Source: Clostridia bacterium (GTDB taxonomy: Bacteria > Bacillota > Clostridia > Monoglobales > Monoglobaceae). Taken from it: a stretch of 15,144 bases of DNA. The stretch spans positions 1-15,144 of the forward strand of contig JAGALN010000191.1 in assembly GCA_017625185.1 (NCBI GenBank), given 5' to 3'. The notes under the pieces are model-generated. The model saw only the letters and a program-made list of their open reading frames with translations. It did not search any database and had not been told where the DNA came from. The position numbers were made by a program, and so were the translations under genes. Shown here piece by piece: positions 1 to 7,203 of the stretch (positions within the stretch are counted from its first letter, which is position 1; the number at the start of each line of letters is the position of its first letter).

Positions 1-232
1 CCAGGAGTACTGCATCAGGTTTGTTTTTATCAATCGCATGAATTAACTGGCGCTGGTCTTTTCCGTATAAACAGCAATGCAAATCCGTAACAAGTGCGAG
101 CTTTACATTACTTAAAACTTTATCAGTTTTTAAATTGTAATTAACAATTTTAAGCCGGTTATCAAAGGCAGAAAATAAAACAAAAATTACAATAATCAAA
201 ACTAATATTAAAATTTTTAAGATTTTTTTCAT
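1..232 (-). CDS. Membrane-anchored metallophosphoesterase (partial, N-terminus only)
   Basis: The first 77 residues of a gene that continues past the left edge. Residues 1-3 are Met-Lys-Lys, followed by a very hydrophobic stretch at about 5-22 that looks like a signal anchor. Next come a short linker and KLALVTDLHCCLYGKDQ (44-60), in which Asp50-x-His52 matches the first metal-binding motif of the calcineurin-like metallophosphoesterase fold. The segment ending KPDAVLL (71-77) would run into the usual GD motif just outside the window. This resembles the YkuE-type group of membrane-attached phosphoesterases; the substrate cannot be told. The ATG at 232 is preceded by GAAAGG about 9 nt upstream. 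The gene is clearly richer in A+T than the ribosomal genes (many ATT, TTA and AAA codons), which suggests a different origin. It occupies the place where alpha-operon genes are normally found. Confidence 0.75.
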   Translation of the reverse strand, partial: MKKILKILILVLIIVIFVLFSAFDNRLKIVNYNLKTDKVLSNVKLALVTDLHCCLYGKDQRQLIHAIDKNKPDAVLL

Positions 233-247
233 TGATATAGCCTTTCT

Positions 248-275
248 ATAGTATTCAACAATTTATGTATTACAA
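248..275 (-). promoter_or_regulatory. Possible promoter of the metallophosphoesterase gene
   Basis: On the minus strand TTGTAA (275-270) is followed after 16 bp by TACTAT (253-248), about 16 nt before the ATG at 232. It lies downstream of the infA terminator, so the gene would need its own promoter. The match to consensus is only moderate and the 5' leader would be very short. Confidence 0.35.
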
Positions 276-305
276 TCTCTAAATGCGGCAGGGAGTTTTA
301 TAAAG

Positions 306-344
306 AAAAAGGGCACAGAACCATTCCGTCTGCTGCCCTTTTTT
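306..344 (-). terminator. Rho-independent terminator after infA
   Basis: On the minus strand GGGCA (338-334) pairs with TGCCC (315-311). The inner CAGA/TCTG pairing extends the stem with one bulged G, and a run of T (310-306) follows on the transcript. The plus strand also has TGCCC followed by TTTTTT, so it may work in both directions. It begins about 10 nt after the infA stop codon and marks the end of the long ribosomal transcription unit. Confidence 0.85.
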
Positions 345-353
345 GGTATCTCG

Positions 354-572
354 TTATTTTGCACGCCAGGTGATTCTGCCCTTGGTCAGGTCATAGGGCG
401 AAATCTCAACGGTTACTTTATCTCCCGGCAGAATCCGGATGAAGTGCATCCGAAGCTTCCCGGAAATATGTGCCAGAATCTGGTGACCATTCTCCAGTTC
501 TACCTTGAACATTGCATTGGGCAGCGCTTCCAGTACAGTACCCTCTACTTCCAAAACATCTTCCTTTGACAT
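354..572 (-). CDS. infA: Translation initiation factor IF-1
   Basis: A 72-residue OB-fold protein that binds the ribosomal A site on the 30S subunit and works with IF-2 and IF-3 during initiation. The start [20 protein letters not shown], the central [19 protein letters not shown] and the end [12 protein letters not shown] are typical of the family, and the length is the usual 71-72. The ATG at 572 was chosen over the longer reading frame (to 617) because AGGAGGTG sits 8-9 nt upstream and family members begin with MSK/MAK. That Shine-Dalgarno sequence lies inside the last codons and stop (TGA, 582-580) of the upstream KOW gene, so the two genes are probably translationally coupled. A terminator follows directly; rpmJ, usually next, is missing. 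Confidence 0.97.
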   Translation of the reverse strand: MSKEDVLEVEGTVLEALPNAMFKVELENGHQILAHISGKLRMHFIRILPGDKVTVEISPYDLTKGRITWRAK

Positions 573-579
573 AGCATTT

Positions 580-855
580 TCACCTCCTGTATTCTTCTGA
601 TACTTCCTTAATTGCACGCCGTACCGAAGTGTTATTAACCCGTTCCGGATTGGTCAAAATCCAATCACAGACTATGCCGGTACCGGCTATATGTTTCTGA
701 TTTTTCCGCTTACAGTGAGTGGCTTTCCTCGTCTTCCCGTTGCAGAGCCAAGCATAGCCCTGTTCTACCCGGATTACCAGGAAAAACTCTCCTGCATCGT
801 GCCCGGAAAGCGACTTTACCAACTCTCCGACGCAAATCCTTGTTTTCTCATTCAT
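580..855 (-). CDS. KOW-domain RNA-binding protein (L14e/L6e/L27e-like)
   Basis: A 91-residue protein. The N-terminal part, [19 protein letters not shown] (7-25), resembles a KOW motif, the short beta-hairpin RNA-binding element of L24, NusG and the eukaryotic/archaeal L14e family. The segment [19 protein letters not shown] (38-56) is strongly basic and contains two of its three other Cys residues. The gene lies 6 nt after the map stop and 7 nt before the infA start. Small KOW proteins in exactly this place are characteristic of Firmicutes spc operons; their role is not settled, but binding to rRNA or the ribosome is the natural inference. There is no clear Shine-Dalgarno (GAGGT lies across the map stop, about 9 nt upstream of the ATG and could serve). 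It is the only gene here ending in TGA. Confidence 0.8.
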   Translation of the reverse strand: MNEKTRICVGELVKSLSGHDAGEFFLVIRVEQGYAWLCNGKTRKATHCKRKNQKHIAGTGIVCDWILTNPERVNNTSVRRAIKEVSEEYRR

Positions 856-861
856 GGTTTC

Positions 862-1623
862 TTAGACCTCTTGCCCATCCGGCATGGTCAGCAAAAATGG
901 TTCGCCGGATGTGACCAGAATACTATTTTCATAATGGGCAGCCAGCTTGCCGTCCTTGGTCTGTACCGTCCAGTCATTGTCGGCGACAAAGTAATCCTTC
1001 TTACCCTCACAGACCATAGGTTCCACCGCCAGGCACATACCGGGACGGATGCGAATTCCTCTGCCACCGCCCAGATAGTTGGGAACCTCCGGGTCCTCAT
1101 GGAGGGCTGCCCCCACACCGTGACCGCAGTAGTTCCGAAGAACCGAAAAGCCGTTTGCCTCTACGTATTCTTGCACTGCACGGGAGATGTCCGAAATCCG
1201 GTATCCCTCCTTGGCAAACTGCAGTGCCTCAAAAAAGCTCTGGCGGGTTACAGCAATCAGCCGCTCCGCCTCTGTCGAAATCTTACCCACGCCAAAGGTG
1301 CGGCAGGCGTCGCCGTGGTAGCCCTTGTAGCAGGCGCCCACATCGATGCTGACAATATCTCCCTCGTTAAGTACTCGATTGCTGGGGATACCGTGGATGA
1401 TTTCGTCATTGACGCTGGCACAAACACTGCCGGGGAAACCGCCGTATCCCTTGAAAGAACAGGTACAGCCTTTGGATGTGATATAGCGCTCCGCTACCAT
1501 ATCCAGGTCCTTGGTAGTAACCCCGGGGCGAATGGCATCCCGCACGGCACAAAGAGCGCCGTAGGTTACTGCACCTGCTTGCTTCATTTTTTCAATTTCC
1601 GATTTGGATTTGATTGCAACCAT
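862..1623 (-). CDS. map: Methionine aminopeptidase, type I
   Basis: A 253-residue cytoplasmic enzyme that removes the initiator Met from nascent proteins after deformylation. All expected metal ligands are visible: Asp94 (SIDVG), Asp105 (YHGDACR), His168 (CGHGVG), Glu201 (AVEP) and Glu232 (HYENS). His78 (IIHGIP) matches the conserved substrate-binding histidine. The length is right for the short bacterial type I enzyme without an N-terminal zinc extension. The ATG at 1623 was chosen because the sequence MVAIKSKSEIEKMKQAG is the family start; the open frame extends further upstream only by overlapping adk. The adk stop TAG (1627-1625) is separated from this ATG by one base, and GGAGG lies within the adk end, so translation is coupled. 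Stop is TAA. Confidence 0.96.
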   Translation of the reverse strand: MVAIKSKSEIEKMKQAGAVTYGALCAVRDAIRPGVTTKDLDMVAERYITSKGCTCSFKGYGGFPGSVCASVNDEIIHGIPSNRVLNEGDIVSIDVGACYKGYHGDACRTFGVGKISTEAERLIAVTRQSFFEALQFAKEGYRISDISRAVQEYVEANGFSVLRNYCGHGVGAALHEDPEVPNYLGGGRGIRIRPGMCLAVEPMVCEGKKDYFVADNDWTVQTKDGKLAAHYENSILVTSGEPFLLTMPDGQEV

Positions 1624-1624
1624 T

Positions 1625-2257
1625 CTAGTCCTCCAATGCCGCAAGGACCGCCTTAGTGGTATCCTCGATGGCATCCTGCCCCTTGACAGACTTGAGAATT
1701 CCCTTCTCAACATAGTGCTTTAGAAGCGGCTCGGTCTGCGTATGATAAACGGAGAGCCGGCTCTTGATGGTTTCCGGCTTGTCATCTGCACGGGTAGTCA
1801 GTTCCCCGCCACAGTTGTCACAAACCCCCTGAACTTTCGGTTTTCTGTATTCCTTATGGAAAGTAGAGGCACATTCCTTGCACTCCAGACGACCGGAAAG
1901 ACGCTGGACAATCGCTTCGTCTTCTACCTCTAAGTTTAGAACCGCATCAATGGCAATACCGCTTGCATCCAGAGCCTCTGCTTGGGTCAGGGTTCTGGGG
2001 AATCCATCAAGGATAAACCCTTTCTTACAATCCTCTTGGGAGAGTCGATCCTTCATAACCTGAATCATCACATCGTCGGGAATCAGGTTTCCGCCGTCGA
2101 TATACTGCTTGGCAATTTTCCCAAGCTCGGTTCCCTCCTGAATATTGTGGCGAAGAATTGCACCTGTTGAAATGGTAGGAATACCAAAGTGCTCACTTAA
2201 CTTTTCAGCCTGTGTGCCTTTCCCGGCGCCGGGAGCTGCCAATAATATCAGTCTCAT
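1625..2257 (-). CDS. adk: Adenylate kinase (zinc-LID type)
   Basis: A 210-residue enzyme interconverting ATP + AMP and two ADP. The P-loop is at 7-15 (AAPGAGKGT), the AMP-binding region at about 30-60, DGFPR at 84-88, and the LID at about 122-160. The LID carries Cys126, Cys129, Cys146 and Cys149, the zinc-binding set common in Gram-positive adenylate kinases. The first Gly of the Walker A motif is Ala7 (see findings). The ATG at 2257 is preceded by AAAGGA about 10 nt upstream; the frame is open further upstream to 2371, but that part has no family resemblance and runs through a terminator hairpin. Stop is TAG, one base before map. Placement between secY and map is the standard Firmicutes order. 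Confidence 0.96.
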   Translation of the reverse strand: MRLILLAAPGAGKGTQAEKLSEHFGIPTISTGAILRHNIQEGTELGKIAKQYIDGGNLIPDDVMIQVMKDRLSQEDCKKGFILDGFPRTLTQAEALDASGIAIDAVLNLEVEDEAIVQRLSGRLECKECASTFHKEYRKPKVQGVCDNCGGELTTRADDKPETIKSRLSVYHTQTEPLLKHYVEKGILKSVKGQDAIEDTTKAVLAALED

Positions 2258-2304
2258 AATTCCAATATCCTTTCCTGTTTCTGCCAAAATTGTTGGGCTC
2301 TTTG

Positions 2305-2361
2305 AAAAAACGGACAGAGTAGGACCGCTTGTGCTGGTGCAACATTCGTTCCTACTCTTCC
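2305..2361 (-). terminator. Terminator-like hairpin between secY and adk
   Basis: On the minus strand GGAAGAGTAGGA (2361-2350) pairs with TCCTACTCT-g-TCC (2324-2312): 12 base pairs with one bulged G. The loop is 25 nt, and the 3' arm is followed by G and six T (2310-2305). This has the form of an intrinsic terminator and would reduce transcription from the ribosomal genes into adk-map-KOW-infA, or act as an attenuator. Confidence 0.7.
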
Positions 2362-2366
2362 ATCCT

Positions 2367-2381
2367 TGCACAAACCGTGCA
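2367..2381 (-). repeat. Small perfect hairpin before the secY-adk terminator
   Basis: TGCAC and GTGCA form a perfect 5-bp inverted repeat around a 5-nt loop, 8 nt after the secY stop and 5 nt ahead of the terminator-like stem. It may stabilise the 3' end of the secY message or form part of an attenuator; function is inferred only from position. Confidence 0.5.
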
Positions 2382-2389
2382 TCATTATT

Positions 2390-3670
2390 CTATTCTAAGA
2401 ATCCTTTGTAGTGACGCATCAGCATCTGAGATTCCAATTCCTTGATAGTTTCCAGTGCAACACCCACAACGATCAGCAGAGAAGTACCGCCGATTGCAAA
2501 GTTGCTAATGTGCAGAGCCAAGTTCATGAAAATCGGGAGAACTGCAATCACACCTAAGAAAATTGCACCCGCCAAAGTGATTCTTGACAATACCTTGGAA
2601 ACATAATCCGAGGTAGGCCGTCCGGGACGAATGCCGGGAACAAATCCGCCGTTTTTCTTCATGTTGTTGGAAATTTCTACCGGGTTGAACTGCATAGCCG
2701 TATAGAAATAAGTAAAGAAGAGAATCAGCAAGAAGTACAGTACGGCATAAATCCAAGAATTGCTAGAGAATACCTTTAAGAAGCCGCCCCAGAAGCCAGG
2801 GTCACCGGCCTGTACACCAAAGAACCTGGCGATGGTGCCGGGGAATGACATAATGGACATAGCAAAGATGATGGGAATAACACCGGCAGAAGCAACCTTA
2901 ATCGGAATATGGGTGCTCTGACCGCCATACATTTTTCTACCCACAACACGCTTTGCATACTGTACCGGAATTCTGCGTTCTGCCTCGTTCATGGCAACAA
3001 CAAAGCCAATCACAACCAGAACCAAAACTACCAAAGCCACTGCACCAATCCAGTTGAGCTGACCGCCCTGGATGCTGGTCCAAAGAGCAGTGATTGCACT
3101 GGGGATTCTGGATACGATACCTGCGAAGATAATCAAAGAGATACCGTTACCAACACCCTTCTCAGTAATCTGCTCACCAAGCCACATCAAGAATGCAGTA
3201 CCTGCTGTAAAGGTGGTGATAACCACCAGTGCGGTTGTGAAACCGGGGTTGGTTACTGCATTGTAGGACTTCAGCAGGAAATAAAGACCGAAGGCCTGTA
3301 CCAGAGCCAATACCACTGTACCGTAACGCATCAACTGACCAATCTTTTTCCGGCCCTCTTCGCCTTCCTTCTGGAGACGCTCCAAAGCGGGAATTGCAAC
3401 ACACAAGAGCTGCATGATAATAGACGAGTTGATGTACGGGGTAATGCTCATAGCGAAGATGGTTGCGTTTTGGAACGCACCACCAGAAACCATGTTCAAA
3501 AAGCCGAACATGGAGTTGTCAGCACTGAACAAATCCTTCATCTGTGCCGGATCCAGAAGCGGAACCGGGATGCAGGAGCCCAAACGGAAAATTACCAATA
3601 ATACAAAGGTGTAAATCAGCTTTTTTCTGAGATCGACAATCTTCCATGCGTTTCGGATTGTTTCGAACAT
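2390..3670 (-). CDS. secY: Protein translocase channel subunit SecY
   Basis: A 426-residue integral membrane protein, the core of the SecYEG channel for export and membrane insertion of proteins. About ten hydrophobic segments are visible, starting at 18-36 and ending near 391-408. Family signatures include the N-terminal FETIRNAWKIVDLRKKL (2-18), MWLGEQITEKGVGNGISLII (162-181), and cytoplasmic loop residues MNEAERRIPVQYAKR (227-241) with the basic loop continuing to about 258, where SecA and ribosomes dock. NGGFVPGIRPG (340-350) is also characteristic. The start ATG at 3670 lies one base after the rplO stop TAG; the ribosome binding site GAGGTGA is inside rplO. Stop is TAG. The following 132 bp contain two hairpins before adk. 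Confidence 0.98.
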   Translation of the reverse strand: MFETIRNAWKIVDLRKKLIYTFVLLVIFRLGSCIPVPLLDPAQMKDLFSADNSMFGFLNMVSGGAFQNATIFAMSITPYINSSIIMQLLCVAIPALERLQKEGEEGRKKIGQLMRYGTVVLALVQAFGLYFLLKSYNAVTNPGFTTALVVITTFTAGTAFLMWLGEQITEKGVGNGISLIIFAGIVSRIPSAITALWTSIQGGQLNWIGAVALVVLVLVVIGFVVAMNEAERRIPVQYAKRVVGRKMYGGQSTHIPIKVASAGVIPIIFAMSIMSFPGTIARFFGVQAGDPGFWGGFLKVFSSNSWIYAVLYFLLILFFTYFYTAMQFNPVEISNNMKKNGGFVPGIRPGRPTSDYVSKVLSRITLAGAIFLGVIAVLPIFMNLALHISNFAIGGTSLLIVVGVALETIKELESQMLMRHYKGFLE

Positions 3671-3671
3671 C

Positions 3672-4112
3672 CTAGATCACCTCAGCCTTTCCGCCGGCAG
3701 CCTCAATCTTCTCTGCTGCACTTTTACTGAATCTTTTTGCCTTGACAGTATACTTGTTTGCAACCTCGCCACGACCTAAGATAACAACACCATCGCCAAT
3801 CTTGGAAATGATGCCGGCTTCCTTTAAGATCTCAGCCGTTACCTCAATACCGGGCTCTAACTTGTTGAGCTCCTCAACATTGATTGCAACATACTTCTTT
3901 GCAAAAATATTGGTAAAACCACGCTTGGGAAGACGTCTGTAAATGGGCATCTGACCGCCCTCGAATCCGGGACGGACACCGCCACCGCTACGGGCGTTCT
4001 GACCCTTATGTCCCTTACCACTGGTTTTTCCGTTACCGCTTGCATGACCGCGGCCTACTCTGAATGCCTTTTTCTTGGAGCCTTCACTCGGAGATAATTC
4101 ATGGAGTTTCAT
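3672..4112 (-). CDS. rplO: 50S ribosomal protein L15
   Basis: A 146-residue large-subunit protein that binds 23S rRNA late in assembly. The N-terminal region [20 protein letters not shown] and the Gly/Lys/Arg-rich stretch [19 protein letters not shown] followed by [20 protein letters not shown] are diagnostic. The folded C-terminal half ends in AGGKAEVI. The ATG at 4112 was chosen over a GTG 9 nt upstream because the GGAGGAGGT ribosome binding site would overlap the GTG itself, and family members start MKL. Stop is TAG, one base before the secY ATG, so the two are tightly coupled. An 80-bp hairpin-rich gap separates it from rpmD. Confidence 0.97.
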   Translation of the reverse strand: MKLHELSPSEGSKKKAFRVGRGHASGNGKTSGKGHKGQNARSGGGVRPGFEGGQMPIYRRLPKRGFTNIFAKKYVAINVEELNKLEPGIEVTAEILKEAGIISKIGDGVVILGRGEVANKYTVKAKRFSKSAAEKIEAAGGKAEVI

Positions 4113-4148
4113 TGCGTCCACCTCCTCCTTTTTATTTAAAATGTTTGT

Positions 4149-4185
4149 CCGTTCCCTTCTGGAACGGGTGCCGGCAATACCGGCA
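4149..4185 (-). repeat. Paired hairpins in the rpmD-rplO gap
   Basis: Two perfect inverted repeats stand side by side: CCGTTCC/GGAACGG (4149-4167, 5-nt loop) and TGCCGG/CCGGCA (4169-4185, 5-nt loop). Both contain sequence also found in the rpsN-rpsH gap (GTCCGTTCC and CCGGCAATA). No T-run follows on the transcript, so they are not obvious terminators; they may protect or process the message, or be remnants of a dispersed palindromic repeat. Confidence 0.6.
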
Positions 4186-4192
4186 AAAAGTC

Positions 4193-4366
4193 TTACTCGG
4201 ATACTTCAACCAGATGCTTTACCTTGAAAATCATGCCGCGAATCTGCGGGGTATCGTTCTTTTCTACGGTCTGGCCAATCTTCTTAAGACCCAGTGCCTC
4301 AACAGTTGCAATCTGGTCCTTTTTGCATCCGATGGTACTCTTTTTCAGTGTAACCTTAATAGCCAA
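4193..4366 (-). CDS. rpmD: 50S ribosomal protein L30
   Basis: A 57-residue protein, the usual length for bacterial L30, which binds 23S rRNA on the large subunit. The translation begins [18 protein letters not shown], continues [20 protein letters not shown] and ends [10 protein letters not shown], matching the L30 ferredoxin-like fold signature (LKKSTIG, LGL-KK). The start is TTG at 4366, preceded by AGGAGG about 7 nt upstream (CAGGAGGGTTATCC); no ATG is available in a suitable place. Stop is TAA. It lies between rpsE and rplO in the standard spc order. Confidence 0.95.
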   Translation of the reverse strand: MAIKVTLKKSTIGCKKDQIATVEALGLKKIGQTVEKNDTPQIRGMIFKVKHLVEVSE

Positions 4367-4395
4367 GGATAACCCTCCTGTCTTAAACTAGTTTA

Positions 4396-4926
4396 TTAAC
4401 CCAGGATCTCTTCCGGCTTCTTCCCTCTGAGCTGAGCAACCTCTTCCACACTCTTGAGAGATGCCAGACCCTCGATGGTAGCGGCAACAACGTTCTTGGG
4501 GTTGTTGCTGCGTAAGCATTTGGTACGGATATCTCTAATACCAGCCAGTTCCAGGACCGCACGGGCGGGACCGCCGGCGATAACACCGGTACCTTCTGCT
4601 GCCGGCTTCAGGAGAACCCGACCTGCACCATACTCACCGATAATCTCGTGAGGAATGGTAGTCTTTACTCTGGGAACGGTAATCATGTTCTTCTTCGCTT
4701 CATCAATACCCTTCCGGATTGCGTCCGGGATTTCCGCAGCCTTACCGGTACCGCAACCTACGTGACCGTTGCCGTCACCGACAACTACCAATGCGCTGAA
4801 ACGCATTGTTCTACCACCCTTAACGGTCTTAGCAACACGGTTCAGATGAACTACCTTTTCCTGTATATCCAGCGTATCTGCTTCGATACGGGGCTGTTTT
4901 TTGGTTCTTTCACCTTTTTCTGCCAT
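4396..4926 (-). CDS. rpsE: 30S ribosomal protein S5
   Basis: A 176-residue small-subunit protein important for decoding accuracy and helicase activity at the mRNA entry. The N-terminal double-stranded-RNA-binding-like domain (about 22-90) contains [20 protein letters not shown] and [17 protein letters not shown]. The C-terminal domain contains [20 protein letters not shown] and [26 protein letters not shown] is the region where spectinomycin-resistance changes map in other bacteria; it looks wild type here. ATG at 4926 has GAGGT about 11 nt upstream. Stop is TAA, directly followed by a second TAA. 25 nt from rplR, 29 nt from rpmD. Confidence 0.98.
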   Translation of the reverse strand: MAEKGERTKKQPRIEADTLDIQEKVVHLNRVAKTVKGGRTMRFSALVVVGDGNGHVGCGTGKAAEIPDAIRKGIDEAKKNMITVPRVKTTIPHEIIGEYGAGRVLLKPAAEGTGVIAGGPARAVLELAGIRDIRTKCLRSNNPKNVVAATIEGLASLKSVEEVAQLRGKKPEEILG

Positions 4927-4951
4927 TACTCTTTCACCTCTTTCTCGACGA

Positions 4952-5314
4952 TTAGAATTTCAGGCCGCCCTCACGCGCTGCCTCGGCGAGTTCTGCAACT
5001 CTGCCGTGATACACATATCCGCCTCTGTCGAATACAACCTCGCTGATGCCCTTTTCGGCTGCCTTCTTGGCAATCAGAGCACCAACTGCTTTTGCTGCTT
5101 CTTTATTGCCGCCGTAGTTTGCCTTGAGCTCCGCATCCAAAGATGATGCAGAAACCAGGGTATTCCCAGCGATATCGTCAATGATTTGAGCGTATATGTT
5201 CTGCCGACTTCTGAACACGCACAGTCTGGGGCACTCCGGGGTACCGGAAACCTTTTTCCGAACTCTGGCATGTCTTGCAAGTCTTGCTACATTACTGTTA
5301 ATCTTCTTAATCAT
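4952..5314 (-). CDS. rplR: 50S ribosomal protein L18
   Basis: A 120-residue protein that binds 5S rRNA together with L5 and attaches it to the central protuberance. The basic N-terminus ([20 protein letters not shown], 8-27) precedes [19 protein letters not shown] and the C-terminal [20 protein letters not shown], all typical of L18. Length matches the family. ATG at 5314 has AAGGAGGT about 10 nt upstream. Stop is TAA. It lies 24 nt after rplF, in the standard order. Confidence 0.98.
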   Translation of the reverse strand: MIKKINSNVARLARHARVRKKVSGTPECPRLCVFRSRQNIYAQIIDDIAGNTLVSASSLDAELKANYGGNKEAAKAVGALIAKKAAEKGISEVVFDRGGYVYHGRVAELAEAAREGGLKF

Positions 5315-5338
5315 TACGTTTGCACCTCCTTGCGGTTA

Positions 5339-5884
5339 TTACTTCTTAGAACCGGCCTTACCTTCCTTACGTCTGATGTATTCATCAACGTACTTAATAC
5401 CCTTACCCTTGTAAGGTTCAGGCGGTCTCTTCTCGCGAACATTCGCTGCGAACTGACCTACCTTCTGCTTGTCGGCACCGGAGATAATGATCTGGTTGGG
5501 CTGAGGAACCTCGATGGTGATGTCAGCATCTGCCTCCATCTCCACCTGATGAGAATAACCCAGGTTCATAACCAGTTTCTTACCCTGCAGAGCTGCTCTG
5601 TAACCAACACCGTTGATTTCCAGCTCCTTCTTGAACCCGTCCGTTACACCAACAACCATGTTGTTGAGCAGGGTACGAGTCAAACCGTGCAGAGATCTGT
5701 GGGTCTTTTCGTCAGAGGGACGCTTTACCTCGATGGTGTCGCCGCTCTGTTCTATCATGATATCCGCAGGCAGCTGTTTTACCAGAGTGCCCTTGGGACC
5801 TTTTACGGTAACTTCATTGTTTGCGCCGACAGTAACTGTAACCCCAGCGGGAACAGTGATCGGCATCTTTCCAATACGAGACAA
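5339..5884 (-). CDS. rplF: 50S ribosomal protein L6
   Basis: A 181-residue protein near the base of the L7/L12 stalk and the factor-binding region. Two related domains are visible; the C-terminal one contains [20 protein letters not shown] and the signature [20 protein letters not shown]. The start is TTG at 5884 ([12 protein letters not shown]...): GGAGG lies 8 nt upstream and the Ser-Arg-Ile-Gly-Lys start is conserved. The longer frame to 5908 would place this binding site inside the gene. Stop is TAA. It follows rpsH after 17 nt. Confidence 0.97.
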   Translation of the reverse strand: MSRIGKMPITVPAGVTVTVGANNEVTVKGPKGTLVKQLPADIMIEQSGDTIEVKRPSDEKTHRSLHGLTRTLLNNMVVGVTDGFKKELEINGVGYRAALQGKKLVMNLGYSHQVEMEADADITIEVPQPNQIIISGADKQKVGQFAANVREKRPPEPYKGKGIKYVDEYIRRKEGKAGSKK

Positions 5885-5901
5885 TGAATTCTCCTCCTTT
5901 C

Positions 5902-6300
5902 TTACCAAATAAACGCCAGGACCTCGCCGCCTACGTTCTGGCGACGTGCCTCCTTGTCAGTCATAACGCCCTTAGACGTAGAAATAATCGCAATACCCAA
6001 GCCTTTGAGCACTCGGGGCAAGTCTTCCTTGGACGCATAAGCTCTCAAACCAGGCTTACTTACTCTCTTTAAGCCGGTCAAAACCTTCTGCTTGTTCTCA
6101 CCGTACTTCAAGGTGATACGGATTACGCCCTGAATGTTGTCTTCGATGTATTCAACATTCTTTACATAACCTTCGTCCAGCAGGATTTTTGCGATGGCCT
6201 TCTTCATATTAGAAGCCGGAATGTCGACAGTGGTATGTCTGGCATTGTTGGCATTTCTGATTCTTGTCAGCATATCTGCAATCGGATCTGTAGTATGCAT
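5902..6300 (-). CDS. rpsH: 30S ribosomal protein S8
   Basis: A 132-residue protein, a primary binder of helix 21 of 16S rRNA and in E. coli the feedback repressor of the spc operon. Diagnostic segments are [19 protein letters not shown] near the N-terminus and the C-terminal [20 protein letters not shown], ending LAFIW. ATG at 6300 is preceded by AAGGAGGT about 8 nt upstream. Stop is TAA. Upstream is a 126-bp hairpin-rich gap after rpsN; whether S8 binds there cannot be said, as no clear copy of its rRNA target was recognised. Confidence 0.98.
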   Translation of the reverse strand: MHTTDPIADMLTRIRNANNARHTTVDIPASNMKKAIAKILLDEGYVKNVEYIEDNIQGVIRITLKYGENKQKVLTGLKRVSKPGLRAYASKEDLPRVLKGLGIAIISTSKGVMTDKEARRQNVGGEVLAFIW

Positions 6301-6346
6301 AGTCTTAACCTCCTTCTTATCGGAATCGAGGGTCGGTTTGGCTGTC

Positions 6347-6425
6347 CGTTCCTATTCCTTGCAGCCACCTTTCCCCTTTTCTTCAATCAAATTGCACCGG
6401 CTATTGCCGGTTTCAAATCGGAACG
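6347..6425 (-). repeat. Nested inverted repeats in the rpsN-rpsH gap
   Basis: An inner perfect hairpin ACCGGC/GCCGGT (6396-6411, 4-nt loop) lies inside a wider 6-bp inverted repeat CGTTCC/GGAACG (6347-6352 with 6420-6425). The inner stem shares CCGGCAATA with the hairpin at 4169-4185, and the outer arm shares GTCCGTTCC with 4149. It starts immediately after the rpsN stop codon on the transcript. Likely a relative of the element in the rpmD-rplO gap. Confidence 0.5.
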
Positions 6426-6426
6426 A

Positions 6427-6612
6427 TTACCAGGACGCTTTCTTTACGCCAGGAATCTGTCCCTTGTAAGCAAGCTCGCGGAAGCAAATTCTGCAAATAC
6501 CGAACTTACGAAGGTAAGCATGAGGTCTGCCACAAATTTTACATCTGTTATATTCTCGGGTCGAATATTTCTGCTTTCTCTGCTGCTTGACTACCATAGA
6601 CTTTTTAGCCAT
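6427..6612 (-). CDS. rpsN: 30S ribosomal protein S14, zinc-binding (type Z)
   Basis: A 61-residue form of S14, a late-assembling protein of the 30S head. Cys24 and Cys27 (CKIC) with Cys40 and Cys43 (CRIC) form the zinc site that separates this short C+ type from the roughly 90-101-residue zinc-independent paralogue. The C-terminal [16 protein letters not shown] is the family signature. ATG at 6612 has GGAGGA about 7 nt upstream. Stop is TAA, overlapping nothing; the following 126 bp hold inverted repeats. In many Firmicutes a zinc-free paralogue is induced elsewhere on zinc starvation. Confidence 0.97.
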   Translation of the reverse strand: MAKKSMVVKQQRKQKYSTREYNRCKICGRPHAYLRKFGICRICFRELAYKGQIPGVKKASW

Positions 6613-6637
6613 GAAATTTCCTCCTCCTTATCCGGTA

Positions 6638-7174
6638 CTATTTTGTAAACGGTGCGCCCATCAGGCTCAGAAGCTCACGTGCTTCCTCGTCTGTCTGTGC
6701 GGTGGTTACAAAGATAATGTCCATACCGCGAATCTTATCGATTTTATCATAATCTATTTCCGGGAAGATAAGCTGTTCCTTGATGCCCAGGGCATAGTTG
6801 CCACGACCGTCAAAGGAATTGGGGTTGATACCACGGAAGTCACGTACACGGGGGAGCGCTGCATTGAACAGACGGTCCACGAACTCATACATCTTAGCAC
6901 CTCTCAAGGTAACCTTACAACCAATGTTCATACCTTCTCTGACTTTAAATGTTGCAACGGACTTCTTTGCCTTAGTGATCACAGCCTTCTGACCGGTAAT
7001 CAGGGTCAAATCTTCTGCCGCGCTCTCTACAGCCTTAGAATTCTCTCTTGCATCACCTACGCCCATGTTGATAACCACTTTTTCCAACTTAGGAATCTGC
7101 ATTACGCTCTTGTAGTTATACTTCTTCATCAGGGCGTCTTTGATTTCTTTTGTGTATTTCTCTTCCAATCTCAT
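6638..7174 (-). CDS. rplE: 50S ribosomal protein L5
   Basis: A 178-residue protein that binds 5S rRNA and forms the B1b bridge to S13. Recognisable segments are [39 protein letters not shown], the loop [20 protein letters not shown] and [16 protein letters not shown]. The length is the usual 179 or so. ATG at 7174 is preceded by GGAGGT about 11 nt upstream. Stop is TAG. It sits 29 nt after rplX and 25 nt before rpsN. Confidence 0.98.
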   Translation of the reverse strand: MRLEEKYTKEIKDALMKKYNYKSVMQIPKLEKVVINMGVGDARENSKAVESAAEDLTLITGQKAVITKAKKSVATFKVREGMNIGCKVTLRGAKMYEFVDRLFNAALPRVRDFRGINPNSFDGRGNYALGIKEQLIFPEIDYDKIDKIRGMDIIFVTTAQTDEEARELLSLMGAPFTK

Positions 7175-7203
7175 TGAGAGTGAAACCTCCTTTCTTGATT
7201 ACT

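Noticed and set aside
691..1656. Long plus-strand reading frame of 321 codons opposite map and the KOW gene
   Set aside because: It is antisense to a clear map gene with all metal ligands and to the KOW gene, has no ribosome binding site and shows no family resemblance; it is a shadow of their codon pattern.
2258..2371. N-terminal extension of adenylate kinase by 38 residues
   Set aside because: It passes through a terminator hairpin and has no match to the family, which starts at MRLILL with the P-loop seven residues in.
2909..3601. Plus-strand frame of 230 codons opposite secY
   Set aside because: Antisense to an intact, well-conserved secY; composition is the mirror of secY codons and there is no start signal.
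4149..4185. Intrinsic terminator between rpmD and rplO
   Set aside because: The T-run lies before, not after, the stems on the transcript, so they do not have terminator form.
5186..5887. Plus-strand frame of 233 codons opposite rplR and rplF
   Set aside because: Covers two certain ribosomal genes and the gap between them; no independent evidence for coding.
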